Shown here one piece after another: positions 9,501 to 18,370 of a stretch of DNA of 64,000 nucleotides. The notes under the pieces were generated by a model. That model did not search any database. It had not been told where the DNA came from and worked only from the letters and a program-made list of their open reading frames with translations. Numbering within the stretch: position 1 is the first letter of the stretch; each line of letters opens with the position of its first letter. This DNA comes from JAJEFO01 sp022819605 (GTDB taxonomy: Bacteria; Pseudomonadota; Alphaproteobacteria; Rhodobacterales; Rhodobacteraceae): the NCBI GenBank assembly GCA_965221545.1, contig OZ244901.1, positions 4,588,001 through 4,652,000 of the forward strand. The letters are read 5' to 3'. A program made the translations under genes and the position numbers.

Positions 9501-9863
9501 TGAGTGAATCGTCTGGATGCGGAGGCCGCCGGGCGTCTCGATGGCGCGCGCAAACAGCGTTCGGGCTTCCGCCAGGCTGTCCGGCGGCGTTTCACCCAGG
9601 CTGCGCAGCTCTTTCCGCAGCGCACCGTCTTCCAGCATTGACCACTTGCCAAGGGTCGCAAAGAGCCGATTCTGCATCTCGCTGGCAGCGGCTTTCGTGT
9701 AGGTCAGGCACAGGATGTTGCGCGGATTCGTTCCTTTCAGCAGCAGGCGGGCAACCCGGTTCGTGAGCACGCGCGTTTTCCCCGACCCGGCATTGGCGGA
9801 AAGCCATGTGGACTCCAGCGGATCGGCCGCATCCACCTGCGCGGCTGTCGCAGGATCCGTCAT
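6540..9863 (-). CDS. addA: Double-strand break repair helicase AddA
   Basis: Large subunit of the AddAB helicase-nuclease, which processes DNA ends for recombination and is the alphaproteobacterial counterpart of RecBCD. The protein is 1107 aa from ATG 9863; an ATG at 9902 would extend it into addB. It has the UvrD-type Walker A SANAGSGKTRVLTNR near residue 15, helicase motif II HVLVDEAQDTSPEQW, the motif VMTVHGAKGLESPVV, VAMTRAKQWL, and a C-terminal RecB-type nuclease with VLAVDFKTN. Its start overlaps the addB stop by ATGA, so synthesis of the two subunits is coupled. Confidence 0.96.
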   Translation of the reverse strand: MTDPATAAQVDAADPLESTWLSANAGSGKTRVLTNRVARLLLKGTNPRNILCLTYTKAAASEMQNRLFATLGKWSMLEDGALRKELRSLGETPPDSLAEARTLFARAIETPGGLRIQTIHSLCAAVLRQFPLEGEVSPRFREMDDAGQLRLIGEVLDEMAETDPSALVDVARFHPDDSLVSLAQDVSGEEDAFGAALDPEEIFEIFGVPADLTCDLVLTEAFGKGEIAFLNELRSALPGPLGPMDLRLSLVLADLPKEPSREMLEALSGVLLYGKSAKSPFAAKIDAVPTKKVRESAAVAHMMPRFNEVMERVEAARTRLVSLDAATKSVALHRFAQRFLPAYRHAKQTHGVMDFDDLIRRTRDVLSSEALSWVLFRLDGQVEHVLVDEAQDTSPEQWQIVRALAEVMADDPDRGRTLFVVGDKKQSIYSFQGADAAGFDLKEEEFDRLLHGRLRSRELLCSFRSSPAILQVVDKVCEGLDGLGATVARHEAFHEDLPGRVDLLPLVPRPETVQEPPWHHPVDRPVDNAPDIVLGTKIAKLVRGLIEREFIHGDDGEFRRIGPGDIMILVQRRGLLFEQIIQACKAENVPIAGADRLKIGAELAVRDLLALLTFLTLSEDDLSLASALRSPLLGLSERDLYRLASSRPSGKPLWAELRSRDDEFPNVVATLNDLRRTVDFMAPYELLEHILNRHGGRQRLLARLGPEAEDGIDELLNQALAFEQDAVPTMTGFLARVQSGDIEVKRRLEGAEDLVRVMTVHGAKGLESPVVILPDTMASEHARSGGIVSCPDGIPLASLPDDECPEPLREAKAQKKAADLEERNRLLYVAMTRAKQWLITGGVERATKSDTPLNWYKSIEDSMHGLGAGPGEWPPDVLRIQHGDWPRPGSVADASRPIDDTRPPGFLCDDAPEPEPPVIPASPSDLGGAKVSGVGASDEGRALLRGRQIHLLLEHLPGQPDPEAMARRLLAHGPDRAEAHEVEGLVRQALANLECHPKLFDGDALAEVDISAHLPTLDHAISGTIDRLVVRPDRVLAVDFKTNVVVPECPEDTPEGLLRQMGAYLEALELVYPDREIDVAILWAESCELVSLPHEIVREALARSTKS

Positions 9864-12790
9864 TCCACCGGACCCGGCCGGGTCGTGGCCGAAGCATCCC
9901 ATTCGCCGAACCGCGCGAGATGATCGTAGTCGCCCTGGAAGCGCACCTTTTCCATAGCGCGACGCGAGATGTAGCCTGTTTCGGGCCTCTGGAACTTCTC
10001 CAGCAACTCCGTCAGTTCGGCGTGAACGGTGGCGGTCTTGAACTCGTCCTCCAGCTTGACGGCCTTGCGCTTGGGGGAGCGGCCGATGCTGATGTGAGCG
10101 ACCGAGCGGACAGGCGCTGCAGGAACGTCTTCGAACGCACCTTTTTCCGCCATGACCGCCTCGATCAGGAGCTGGCGGTCGAAGTGGAGAATCTGCGGCT
10201 CGCTGGGGATGCTTCCGGTCTTGTAGTCATAGATGACCAGCTCCCCGCTCAGGAGCCGATCAATCCGGTCCGCCTTTCCCGAAATCATCAGTCCTGTCGC
10301 GCCCAGCGCCAACTCCCCCCAGGCCTCCGTCTCTCCGTGCACGATTTCGGCGCGCCGGGCGATCTCTTCGGAGGCAAGCCATCCGGATATCTGTTCAAGG
10401 TGTCCGCGCCAGTGGGAGCGAATTGCCGGCCAGGGAACGGAATTCCGGAATTCCTCCTCGGCGATCTCCAGGAGCCGTTGACGCATGACGGCGGAATCGG
10501 CGAGCGAAGTCTTGGCGAATTCTGCAAGGATGGCGTGAAACACGGTTCCCTTGAGGCGGGCATCTGGTTCCGGGACCAGAGGCAGAAGCGCACGCAGCCC
10601 GAGCACGTGCCGAGCGTAAATTGCGTAGGGGTCTCGAATCAGCCGCTCGATTTCGGTGACCGACAGCCTTTTCGGGCGCCTTTCGGACGGTGGCGACGGG
10701 GCCGGCCGTGGTTCCGGCTCGACCATCATTGCAGGCCGGTCGAGCATTCCAGCCAGCGCGAGCAGTCTGTCGCCCTTTCGTCTCATCTCGGCCAGCGCTT
10801 CGGGGCCGAACTGCCCAGGCAGCCCCTCGAGCAGATTCGTCAGCCGGTTGACCCAGCGCGAAGGGACCGCATCACCGTCACCATCCCGGGACGCGCGTGA
10901 CAGGACGATCCGGCGGGCCGCGATCGCCTGCTGGTAGTCATGCGCGGCCAGTCCGGTCTGCCCTTCGGGAAGGGGCAGCCCGAGGCTGCGTCGCATCTTC
11001 CGGTTCAGCCAGGGGTCCGGCTCGGGCTGTTCGGGCCAGCGCCCTTCGTTCAGCCCGCCCAAGATGACGAGATCCGGACCCTGAACCCGGGCCTCCCGGG
11101 CGCCCCAGACCATCACGTCAGGCCGCGCCGCGAACGGGTCCCGGTCGCGTTCCGCCTGCAGCATGCCTTCAAGAAGACGAAGATAGTCGGCGAAGCGTAC
11201 GGGTTCTCCAAAATCCGATTCCTCGAGGACGCTGTCAATTGCGGCTCGAACGAGACGTCCCGCGGACCTCGCCCAGAGCCCGTTCACGCCGTCGTCCTCG
11301 CCGCCCGAAATCACCCTGGCGAGGTCGAGATGCCGGGTCACGGCGTCCAGCAGCGTCGGGGCAGGCAGTTGTCCGAGCGGGTCGAGGAACGACGCGAGCC
11401 AGGCGAGCCATTCGTGGCGTTCGTCCGGGGACTCTTTCCAAAATTCCTGGAGCTTTGCCTCAGTGAATGCGTGGACCGCGTTCCTGCGGAGGAAAAGCTC
11501 CAGCTGTCGCGTGTTCGCAAGATGCAGTCCCCGGTCCGTGCCGGATCGGGTCAACGGGTGCTTCAGCAACGCAATCAAGTCTTCCGGACGCGCGGATGCG
11601 CCGACGAGGCACCCGATCTGAAGCAGAAACGTTCCCGGCGGCGTCAGGGAAAGCTGCATTCCGAAACTGTTGTCGGGAACGATGTTCCAGCGCGCAAGAG
11701 TGGCGGAGACACGGCGAACCAGGGCCTGGTCCCGGGTGACAAGTGCCGAACGCTCTCCTTGCTGAACGGCTTCCCGAATCGACACGGAAATCGCCAGCGC
11801 CTCTTCCCTGGAATCGGACGCCTCGATCAGCGCCATTGACGAGGTTGCCTGTTGCAGGTCTCCGATCCCAGGGCCTTCCGACTGCCACTGATCAGTGACC
11901 TGGGCCGGGCGCAGGGAGAGCGATACAAGCTCGTTTCGGGCCTTGTCCGGGGGCTCGCCCCACGCGGCCACCTGGTCACGGGCCATGTCAAGGGCGGAGA
12001 ACAGCGCCGCGAACCGGTACTGAGGATGGTCCTCGCAATCGCGGCTGGCACCAAGGGACTCCCAGATCGGCGCGGGAAGATCGACGTCGAATCCTGGAAG
12101 CACGAGCGCACCTTGCGGGAGTCGCGCCACGGCGCACATCAACATGCGCGTGGTCGTGCGCGAACCCGTCGAACCGGCGATGATCACGGGAGTGTCGGGC
12201 GGATCGGATGCCCAGGCGGCAGAGACTTGCTCGACTCCAAGCCTGCGCCGCGCCTCGAAGTCGAGACCGTGTTCCGAAGCCTTCTCGACATAGGTGCCGA
12301 CTATGTCGAGAAATTTCAGGCTTCGTTGCCAATGCAGGGAATCGTCGCCGATCTCGATCGTGCGAACCTGTTCGAGCGCGATTCCCTCACCCTGCATCTC
12401 GTCGAGAAGCGAGGCCAAGCTTTCAGCGAGGCTGGCCGCCGCCGCCGGGTGAGCGAGGTCAGGCTGGGCTTCGACAAGACCTGCGGTCAGCTGTGCCAGT
12501 TCAAGCTGACGACGCAGCCTGGACACGGGAGGAGGCAAGTCGATGCCGGGGAGGATCTTCTCGATTTCGGTCACGAGCAGGATCCGGGGCAGGAGTCGCG
12601 GACCGGAAGCTCGAAAAAGGGAGGCAAACCTTCGCTGCATGCGCCGGGAATTGACCAGGAGACGAACCCGGGCAAGATCTTCCGGAGGTCGTCCGGCGCA
12701 GGCATCCAGGATCCGTTCAGCCACCACTTGCGGAAAGTCGGCTCCAGGCGGGACTCCGAACACGCGCGGGCTCTCTGTTGGTTCAAACAT
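9860..12790 (-). CDS. addB: Double-strand break repair protein AddB
   Basis: Second subunit of AddAB, 976 aa from ATG 12790. It resembles an inactivated helicase with a C-terminal nuclease; the nuclease core is visible as GELVIYDYKTGSIPS followed by FDRQLLIEA, about 120 residues from the end. LVILGGLNEGRWPEQPEPDPW and RLSVTEIERLIRDPYAIYA are characteristic of the alphaproteobacterial AddB family. The start at 12790 overlaps the end of the upstream nucleotidyltransferase by eight bases, and the stop overlaps addA by ATGA. An in-frame upstream ATG at 12907 lies inside that neighbour and is unlikely. Confidence 0.95.
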   Translation of the reverse strand: MFEPTESPRVFGVPPGADFPQVVAERILDACAGRPPEDLARVRLLVNSRRMQRRFASLFRASGPRLLPRILLVTEIEKILPGIDLPPPVSRLRRQLELAQLTAGLVEAQPDLAHPAAAASLAESLASLLDEMQGEGIALEQVRTIEIGDDSLHWQRSLKFLDIVGTYVEKASEHGLDFEARRRLGVEQVSAAWASDPPDTPVIIAGSTGSRTTTRMLMCAVARLPQGALVLPGFDVDLPAPIWESLGASRDCEDHPQYRFAALFSALDMARDQVAAWGEPPDKARNELVSLSLRPAQVTDQWQSEGPGIGDLQQATSSMALIEASDSREEALAISVSIREAVQQGERSALVTRDQALVRRVSATLARWNIVPDNSFGMQLSLTPPGTFLLQIGCLVGASARPEDLIALLKHPLTRSGTDRGLHLANTRQLELFLRRNAVHAFTEAKLQEFWKESPDERHEWLAWLASFLDPLGQLPAPTLLDAVTRHLDLARVISGGEDDGVNGLWARSAGRLVRAAIDSVLEESDFGEPVRFADYLRLLEGMLQAERDRDPFAARPDVMVWGAREARVQGPDLVILGGLNEGRWPEQPEPDPWLNRKMRRSLGLPLPEGQTGLAAHDYQQAIAARRIVLSRASRDGDGDAVPSRWVNRLTNLLEGLPGQFGPEALAEMRRKGDRLLALAGMLDRPAMMVEPEPRPAPSPPSERRPKRLSVTEIERLIRDPYAIYARHVLGLRALLPLVPEPDARLKGTVFHAILAEFAKTSLADSAVMRQRLLEIAEEEFRNSVPWPAIRSHWRGHLEQISGWLASEEIARRAEIVHGETEAWGELALGATGLMISGKADRIDRLLSGELVIYDYKTGSIPSEPQILHFDRQLLIEAVMAEKGAFEDVPAAPVRSVAHISIGRSPKRKAVKLEDEFKTATVHAELTELLEKFQRPETGYISRRAMEKVRFQGDYDHLARFGEWDASATTRPGPVE

Positions 12791-13460
12791 GGAAGGCAAG
12801 GCCCTCAGCAACGCGCAGCCCCGCCGGGTGGCCAAGGTCGCACCAGTTCCCGTCATAGACCAGGCCGTGGAGACCGTCCGACTCCGACAGCAGGTCCCAA
12901 AAGACATTCAGGGAAAACACTCTTTCGGCAACCCCATCAAGCTGGTCGGTCTTGATGACCTGCGCTCCCCCATAAATCAAGGGCCCGCCGCGCCGAACTC
13001 GTCCGTCCTGGAGGCGGAAGTCGCCACCGCTCGACGTTCCATGAGCCAATGGTTGCGGCACAAGCGCAAGCAGCGCCTGCATCTCGGGCTGCCAGGCGTC
13101 GATCAGCGCCTTGACGGGATTGCGTCCAAGCCACGCCGCATCGGGATTGATGGTTATGACGGGGCCGTTTCCCAGAAGCGGCACGGCGGCCTTCAAGCCG
13201 CCTCCCGTGTCCAGGATGTCGGGAAGCTCGCGTGAAATCGAGATGCCTTCGGAGCGCAGAAATGGCTCGATCTTCTGGGGCAAGTGATGCGTGTTTGCCA
13301 CGATGGTCGTGATGCCTGCTTCCCGCAGCAGTCCGATGCAATGGGAAATCATCGGCCGTCCCGCGAACGGCACCATGGGCTTGGGCAGGTTCCGGCACAG
13401 CTGGCCCATCCGCGTGCCGAATCCTGCAGCGAAGATCATGGCCGAGTCCGGCCTGTTCAT
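12783..13460 (-). CDS. murU: MurU-like N-acetylmuramate-1-phosphate uridylyltransferase
   Basis: Sugar nucleotidyltransferase of 225 aa. The N-terminal MIFAAGFGTRMGQLCRNLPKPM is the nucleotide-binding signature of the family, and INPDAAW occupies the metal-binding position. In Pseudomonas and Caulobacter-type bacteria MurU makes UDP-MurNAc from MurNAc-1-phosphate in a peptidoglycan recycling route that bypasses de novo synthesis. The assignment rests on adjacency to the AmgK-like kinase, with which it shares an ATGA overlap at 13457-13460. A general NTP-transferase role cannot be excluded from sequence alone. Confidence 0.8.
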   Translation of the reverse strand: MNRPDSAMIFAAGFGTRMGQLCRNLPKPMVPFAGRPMISHCIGLLREAGITTIVANTHHLPQKIEPFLRSEGISISRELPDILDTGGGLKAAVPLLGNGPVITINPDAAWLGRNPVKALIDAWQPEMQALLALVPQPLAHGTSSGGDFRLQDGRVRRGGPLIYGGAQVIKTDQLDGVAERVFSLNVFWDLLSESDGLHGLVYDGNWCDLGHPAGLRVAEGLAFHV

Positions 13461-14404
13461 GCCGCCATGTCCGGGGCAGGGAGGCCGGCACGGAGAATCT
13501 TGCGCACATCGCGGAAGACCTCGTGTTCCGTTGCTTCCATGAGGCAGCGATAGACGCGCTGCACCTTTGCCAGATGGTGCGGCTTGCCGAGATCCCTTGC
13601 TGCGCGATGAAAGATGCCGAGGATCCTCAGATTGCGCTGTGCGGAGAACGCGGCAAAGGCCGTTTGCAACGCGACCAGCCCGTCTCCCGAGACCGACGCG
13701 TATTTTTCGACATGGCGGGTGCGAACTGCGGACGGCAGCGCAACGCGCGCATCGGTCAGGAGAGAGACAAGGTCATAGACGGGATGCGTAAGGAAGGCGT
13801 CCTGGTAGTCCAGGAGCCCGAGGCGCGCGACGCCCTTGCGATGAGGCAACGGCATCAGGTTGTCGGCGTGAAAGTCCCTGAGAGACACCGTGCAGCCGGT
13901 TGCCAGGAGGCTGGCAAGGATGTCCTTCAGCGCGACCCGGAATTCGTCAAGCGCGCCTGAATCCGCGCCCGGGTAGTGCTCGTCCGCAAGGCGCGTCCAT
14001 TCGCACAACTTCCCCGCCCCGGGGCAATGAAGCGGCGGCGGCGGCGCGTTGCGGATCGCAAGCAGGATTTCGATGCAGGCGTCGAGCACCTCGGTCCGCG
14101 CGTGCCGGTCCGACATCATCCCGCTTGCCGGAACCGGACCAAGATCTTCCAGCAACAAGAGTGCATTGTCGACGTCAGCGCCAAGTATCTCGGGCGCGGA
14201 AAGGCCTGCCTGCCTCAGCCACGCCGTCATCTTCAGAAAGGGCGGAACGGACCCGCGATCGTCTCCTGCGTCCATCAATACGGCGGTCTCGCCTTTTCTT
14301 GACAGGCGGAAATAGGATCTTTGCGACAAGTCCCCCGCGATTGGCTGGATCGCGACACCGTTCCAGCCCTGCGCCTCCAGGAATGATGCGGCCACGTCAC
14401 GCAT
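13457..14404 (-). CDS. amgK: AmgK-like anomeric sugar kinase (aminoglycoside phosphotransferase fold)
   Basis: Protein of 315 aa with an aminoglycoside-phosphotransferase fold: SQRSYFRLSRKGETAVLMDA near the N-terminus, catalytic loop SLRDFHADNLMPL and metal-binding GLLDYQDAFLTHPVYDL. AmgK phosphorylates MurNAc or GlcNAc at the anomeric carbon, producing the MurU substrate. It overlaps tsaE by eight bases upstream and murU by ATGA downstream. The tsaE-amgK-murU-addB arrangement looks like one transcription unit that recycles wall sugars; the specific substrate is inferred from the murU neighbour. Confidence 0.82.
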   Translation of the reverse strand: MRDVAASFLEAQGWNGVAIQPIAGDLSQRSYFRLSRKGETAVLMDAGDDRGSVPPFLKMTAWLRQAGLSAPEILGADVDNALLLLEDLGPVPASGMMSDRHARTEVLDACIEILLAIRNAPPPPLHCPGAGKLCEWTRLADEHYPGADSGALDEFRVALKDILASLLATGCTVSLRDFHADNLMPLPHRKGVARLGLLDYQDAFLTHPVYDLVSLLTDARVALPSAVRTRHVEKYASVSGDGLVALQTAFAAFSAQRNLRILGIFHRAARDLGKPHHLAKVQRVYRCLMEATEHEVFRDVRKILRAGLPAPDMAA

Positions 14405-14879
14405 CGGCGCATTCGACCATCGAGATGCACTGTTGCCAGCGCTCCGACGCGGAACGAAGCGCCACTTTGCGCCCGCCGTCCTGCACCTCGAAGTTCAAGG
14501 TCAATGCGCCATCGGGCAGTTCCTCGAGCCGATCGGGCCATTCCAGGAGTACGATGTCGGTTCCAAAGGCCTCTTCGAGTCCGAGCTCAATCACTTCGGA
14601 CGCTTCGGTCAGACGGTAGAGATCTACGTGCCAAACCCGGATTCCAGGCAATTCGTAGGACTGAACGAGCGTGAAGGTCGGCGAGGGCACTTCCGGTGCG
14701 GACTGGCCCATCCTGATGTGCAAGGCCGAGATTGCGGCGCGTGCAAGGCAGGTCTTGCCAGCGCCGATCTGTCCTGCCAGCAGGATCGTGTCGCCGGGTT
14801 TCAGCGACTGCGCGAGCGCCTCGCCCAAGCGACCCGTCGCTTCAGCATCGGGAAGAAAGATCGACCCTTGGCAAGCCAT
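14397..14879 (-). CDS. tsaE: tRNA threonylcarbamoyladenosine biosynthesis ATPase TsaE
   Basis: P-loop ATPase needed with TsaB and TsaD for the t6A37 modification of ANN-decoding tRNAs. The 160-aa protein has LAGQIGAGKTCLAR (Walker A, about residues 33-46), VPSPTFTLVQSYE, and WHVDLYRL, all diagnostic of TsaE. Start 14879 was chosen; ATG 14927 is an in-frame alternative. tsaD lies 16 kb away in this window. The regB stop lies 85 bases upstream on the same strand. Confidence 0.93.
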   Translation of the reverse strand: MACQGSIFLPDAEATGRLGEALAQSLKPGDTILLAGQIGAGKTCLARAAISALHIRMGQSAPEVPSPTFTLVQSYELPGIRVWHVDLYRLTEASEVIELGLEEAFGTDIVLLEWPDRLEELPDGALTLNFEVQDGGRKVALRSASERWQQCISMVECADA

Positions 14880-14964
14880 GACGGAGTCAGTGTGGCTGGC
14901 AAGGACGTCACCTGCAAGCTGCGACCCCATGCGTTCGGTGGATCTGCCGCAAGCGAACGTCACC

Positions 14965-16344
14965 TCATGCCTTGATCGGCCGGTTTTGGCCCAGCGGCGC
15001 TCTCTCGGCGCCTCCCGCATCGGCAAAGACGTCGCGGTTCCAGCGAACTTCCGCAATTGCTCCGGTGCGCTCGCCCGGCCCGTTGTCCGGTGCGCCCTGC
15101 TCGCGACCATTGGAGAAGCTCAGTTGGGCACCCGTTCGCTCAAGCAGCGTCTTGGCGATGAACATGCCGAGCCCCATGCCTTCATAGCGCAATCGCGAAT
15201 CCCGCCTTCGGCGGATCATGTACGGCTCGCCGATCTGGCTGACCGCCGTGGACGAGTATCCCGGACCGTCGTCCACGATTCTCACGACGAGCTGCTCGTC
15301 GTTCCAGGAGACGTCGATCCAGACGTTTGCGCGGGCAAAGTCGACCGCGTTCTGGATCAGGTTGCGCAGTCCGTGAATGATTTCCGGTCGCCGATCGATG
15401 GTGGGCGGACGCTCATCCGCCGCGTCGAGGCCGTCGAACTCAAAATGGAGTTTTTTGCCCCGGTCGGCGTGCGGCTCTGCGGATTCACGAATGACGGCAC
15501 TGACAGGCGCCTGGTGGACGTGCAGGTCGTCCTTTCCGGCCCGGCCCATCGAGCTCAGGATGTCCCGGCATCTGTCGGCCTGGTCCCGGATTAGCCTTGC
15601 GTCATCCTGCAGAACAGGGTTGCCGTCCAGTTCCTCCAGGAGCTCGCTGCTGGCAAGCTTGATTGTCGCAAGAGGCGTTCCCAGCTCGTGCGCCGCGGCG
15701 GCGACGACTCCGCCGAGGTCCGTGAGCTTTTGTTCGCGCGAGAGCGCCAATTGAGTTGCAGCAAGCGCTTCCGACAGCGCTTGCATCTCGCCGGTCACCC
15801 TGCTGGCATAGACTGACAGGAACAGGATCCCGATCACGATGGCGACCAGGAACCCGAAGGCAAATTCCTGCGGCATTTCCATGGGAACCCCATCCAGGGT
15901 CCTGAGCGGAACGTGCCAGAACAAAAGGCATGTCGCCGACACCACTGCCAGCAACGCAATGCCCGTTGCCGCTGGTGCGTTGAGCGTCATGGCGGCGATG
16001 GCTACCGGCGCGATGATCAGGAGTGCAAACGGGTTGTTCAACCCTCCCGTCAGGAAGACCAGTAGCGCCAGTTGAAGCACATCGAAGACGAGCATTCCGG
16101 CAACCTCCGCCTCTGACAGGCGCTTTGCCCTTGGATAAACGGCGATGGCGAGAAGATTGGCGGCCGCGGATGCGCCGACCGTCAGCAGGCAGAGGCCGAA
16201 ATGCAGATCCAGCCCGAACAGGCGCTGCGCCACAACGATTGCCGAGAGCTGGCCGAGAATGGCAATCCATCTCAAGACCACCAATGTCTGGAGCCGAACC
16301 CAGTTCGTGCGCGGACCGTATGGCTGAATTGGCGTTTCGGTCAT
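14965..16344 (-). CDS. regB: Redox sensor histidine kinase RegB (PrrB/ActS)
   Basis: Membrane sensor kinase of the global redox system that controls photosynthesis, respiration, carbon and nitrogen fixation genes in Rhodobacter relatives. From ATG 16344 it has 459 aa. Hydrophobic segments fill residues 15-180. The quinone-binding heptapeptide GGLNNPF is at residues 100-106, the phospho-accepting His219 in AAAHELGTPL, and the redox-active cysteine at residue 259 in DRCRDILSSMGRAGKDDLH. ATP-binding N and G boxes follow (LIQNAVDFA, VDDGPGY, YEGMGLGMFIAKTLL). All known sensing residues are present. It is divergent from senC-regA with 85 bases between starts. Confidence 0.96.
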   Translation of the reverse strand: MTETPIQPYGPRTNWVRLQTLVVLRWIAILGQLSAIVVAQRLFGLDLHFGLCLLTVGASAAANLLAIAVYPRAKRLSEAEVAGMLVFDVLQLALLVFLTGGLNNPFALLIIAPVAIAAMTLNAPAATGIALLAVVSATCLLFWHVPLRTLDGVPMEMPQEFAFGFLVAIVIGILFLSVYASRVTGEMQALSEALAATQLALSREQKLTDLGGVVAAAAHELGTPLATIKLASSELLEELDGNPVLQDDARLIRDQADRCRDILSSMGRAGKDDLHVHQAPVSAVIRESAEPHADRGKKLHFEFDGLDAADERPPTIDRRPEIIHGLRNLIQNAVDFARANVWIDVSWNDEQLVVRIVDDGPGYSSTAVSQIGEPYMIRRRRDSRLRYEGMGLGMFIAKTLLERTGAQLSFSNGREQGAPDNGPGERTGAIAEVRWNRDVFADAGGAERAPLGQNRPIKA

Positions 16345-16429
16345 GGCATTCCTTTCAAGACGACTTAGATAGTACTCCTGCGAGCCGTTGGTGATCAATG
16401 AGTCCTCAGGCGCAGAATCGGGCAACCGC

Positions 16430-17032
16430 ATGAACAAAGCTGCAATCTTGCTTGCTGGCCTCGGCCTGCTGGTCCTTGTGAGCGGAACCGCGCTCTACAC
16501 GTTCCTGGACGCGCGGTCCGAGTGCGACGGCTCTTCCGCAGTCGGCGCGACGATCGGAGGGCCATTCGAGCTTGTCGACAGGAAGGGCGAGCCGGTGACG
16601 GACGCGGACGTGCTGAACCGTCCCGCCCTGGTCTATTTCGGCTACACGTTTTGTCCTGACGTCTGTCCGTTTGACATGGCGCGCAACGCGCTTGCCGCTG
16701 ACCTTCTGGCGGAGCAGGGGCACGACATCGCCGTCGTGTTCATTTCCGTTGATCCCGAGCGGGACACGCCCGAAGTGCTGGGCCAGTATGCGGATGACAT
16801 GTATCCGGAGATGACTGCGCTTACCGGAAGCGCGGAACAGGTCAAGGCGGCCGCCAGCGCGTATCGCGCATATTATGCGAAGGGCGAGGGCAGCGGCGAG
16901 TTCTATCTCGTTGACCACTCCACATTCACTTACCTGATGTTCCCCGGCAACGAGCTCGGTGCATATTTTCGTCGAGAAGACACGGCTGAGAAAGTCGCGG
17001 AAATCGCGGCATGCCTTGTCGGCCAATCCTGA
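16430..17032 (+). CDS. senC: SCO1/SenC/PrrC copper chaperone for cytochrome oxidase
   Basis: Membrane-anchored periplasmic thioredoxin-fold protein of 200 aa that delivers copper to the CuA or CuB centre and, in Rhodobacter, modulates the RegB signal. From ATG 16430 it has one N-terminal helix (about residues 4-20), the copper-binding YTFCPDVCP motif and the conserved His in LVDHSTFTYLM. The ORF extends in frame to 16388 without a clear ribosome site. regA begins 14 bases after its stop, giving the usual senC-regA operon divergent from regB. Confidence 0.94.
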   Translation: MNKAAILLAGLGLLVLVSGTALYTFLDARSECDGSSAVGATIGGPFELVDRKGEPVTDADVLNRPALVYFGYTFCPDVCPFDMARNALAADLLAEQGHDIAVVFISVDPERDTPEVLGQYADDMYPEMTALTGSAEQVKAAASAYRAYYAKGEGSGEFYLVDHSTFTYLMFPGNELGAYFRREDTAEKVAEIAACLVGQS

Positions 17033-17046
17033 AGATTTGACGAAGA

Positions 17047-17634
17047 ATGGTACAGCGAATAGCCTTGCCGGAACCGAATGCGATTGAAGAAATGCCCGAA
17101 GAGATAGGACAAGATCCGTCGCTCCTGATCGTCGATGACGACGAGCCCTTTCTGAGACGCTTGGGCCGGGCAATGGAAAAGCGGGGCTTTGAAGTCGAAA
17201 CAGCAAATTCGGTTGCTGCCGGCAGGGCGGCAGCGGTCGCGCGACCGCCGGCATACGCGGTCGTGGATTTGCGACTTGACGACGGGAACGGCCTGGACGT
17301 GGTAGAGTGCATTCGTGAACGCAGGGAGGACAGCCGCATTGTCGTCCTGACGGGCTATGGCGCGATCGCCACCGCCGTGGCAGCGGTCAAGATCGGCGCG
17401 ACGGACTACTTGTCGAAGCCGGCGGATGCCAATGACGTTACAGCCGCGCTTCTGGCACCGGAGGGCGAGATGCCGCCGCCGCCGACCGATCCGATGAGCG
17501 CCGACCGTGTTCGCTGGGAACACATCCAGCGGGTCTACGAGCTGTGCGGCCGGAATGTCAGCGAGACGGCGCGGCGCCTGAACATGCATCGGCGAACGCT
17601 TCAGCGCATTCTGGCCAAGCGGTCGCCGCGCTGA
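17047..17634 (+). CDS. regA: Redox response regulator RegA (PrrA/ActR)
   Basis: DNA-binding partner of RegB, 195 aa. The receiver domain has the acidic pocket LLIVDDDEPFL, phospho-acceptor Asp74 in YAVVDLRLDDGNG and the Lys of DYLSKPADA. A proline linker (PPPPTDP) leads to a Fis-type helix-turn-helix, NVSETARRLNMHRRTLQRIL, nearly invariant among RegA proteins. ATG 17092 is an alternative start that would match the shorter N-terminus of Rhodobacter RegA. The conserved effector helix predicts conserved target sites. Confidence 0.96.
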   Translation: MVQRIALPEPNAIEEMPEEIGQDPSLLIVDDDEPFLRRLGRAMEKRGFEVETANSVAAGRAAAVARPPAYAVVDLRLDDGNGLDVVECIRERREDSRIVVLTGYGAIATAVAAVKIGATDYLSKPADANDVTAALLAPEGEMPPPPTDPMSADRVRWEHIQRVYELCGRNVSETARRLNMHRRTLQRILAKRSPR

Positions 17635-17636
17635 AC

Positions 17637-18242
17637 TCAACCCATTTCGGCCAGCAGCCTGTTGTACCGCTCCACGAATGCCAGTCGTGACTCGATGGGG
17701 GGCCGGAGCAGGATCGAGAGACCCTTCGCCAGAGACATGTCGTGACGCCCAAAGAACCTGTTTGCTTCGTGTTCTGCGAATCCGGCAATCTGCGTCGCTT
17801 CAAACCAGGCTGACATCTTGTCCGCCCTTTTGATCTTGGACTTTATTGTCCTGGGCATGGTGGCCGGCAGCCCGAAGCGAAGGTGAATCGCGGCCGTAAG
17901 GCGGTCGTCCAGCGCAGAGTACCCGGGGCCGACCGAAGACTTTACCGGTGCGATCATGTCGCCGATCACGTATTCCGGCGCGTCGTGCAGAAGCGCCGCA
18001 AGACGCCACTTGGCAGGCGCCTTCGGCACGAGTCGCGTGAACAGGGTCTCAACCAGCAGCGAATGTTCGGCGACGGAATAGGGGTATTCCCCCTTCGTCT
18101 GGCCATTCCAGCGGGCAACGAAGGCCAGCCCGTGGGCGATGTCCTCGATCTCGATGTCGACAGGCGTCGGATCCAGAAGATCCAGCCTTCGTCCGGACAG
18201 CATTCGCTGCCATGCTCTTGGTTCCGCTTTCCTGGTGGCCAT
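17637..18242 (-). CDS. HD domain phosphohydrolase (YfbR-like)
   Basis: Protein of 201 aa with an HD metal-dependent phosphohydrolase core: YSVAEHSLLVE, then AALLHDAPEYVIGDM and KRADKMSAWFEATQ supply the H...HD...D ligands. Relatives include 5'-deoxynucleotidase YfbR and dGTPase-like enzymes, so nucleotide hydrolysis is likely but the substrate is unknown. It converges on regA with two bases between stops, a frequent neighbour in Rhodobacterales. Confidence 0.85.
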   Translation of the reverse strand: MATRKAEPRAWQRMLSGRRLDLLDPTPVDIEIEDIAHGLAFVARWNGQTKGEYPYSVAEHSLLVETLFTRLVPKAPAKWRLAALLHDAPEYVIGDMIAPVKSSVGPGYSALDDRLTAAIHLRFGLPATMPRTIKSKIKRADKMSAWFEATQIAGFAEHEANRFFGRHDMSLAKGLSILLRPPIESRLAFVERYNRLLAEMG

Positions 18243-18370
18243 GACGTGCAGTCGTGCACCAATGCCGGTGGCGCGGTCAAGAGCATTTGCGCCTGGTCCA
18301 GCCGCGGTTCAGGGCCAACTCCGCGACTTTCGGTTTGCCGCCGGAAAGCCGTTCCTGAAATGCCCACATG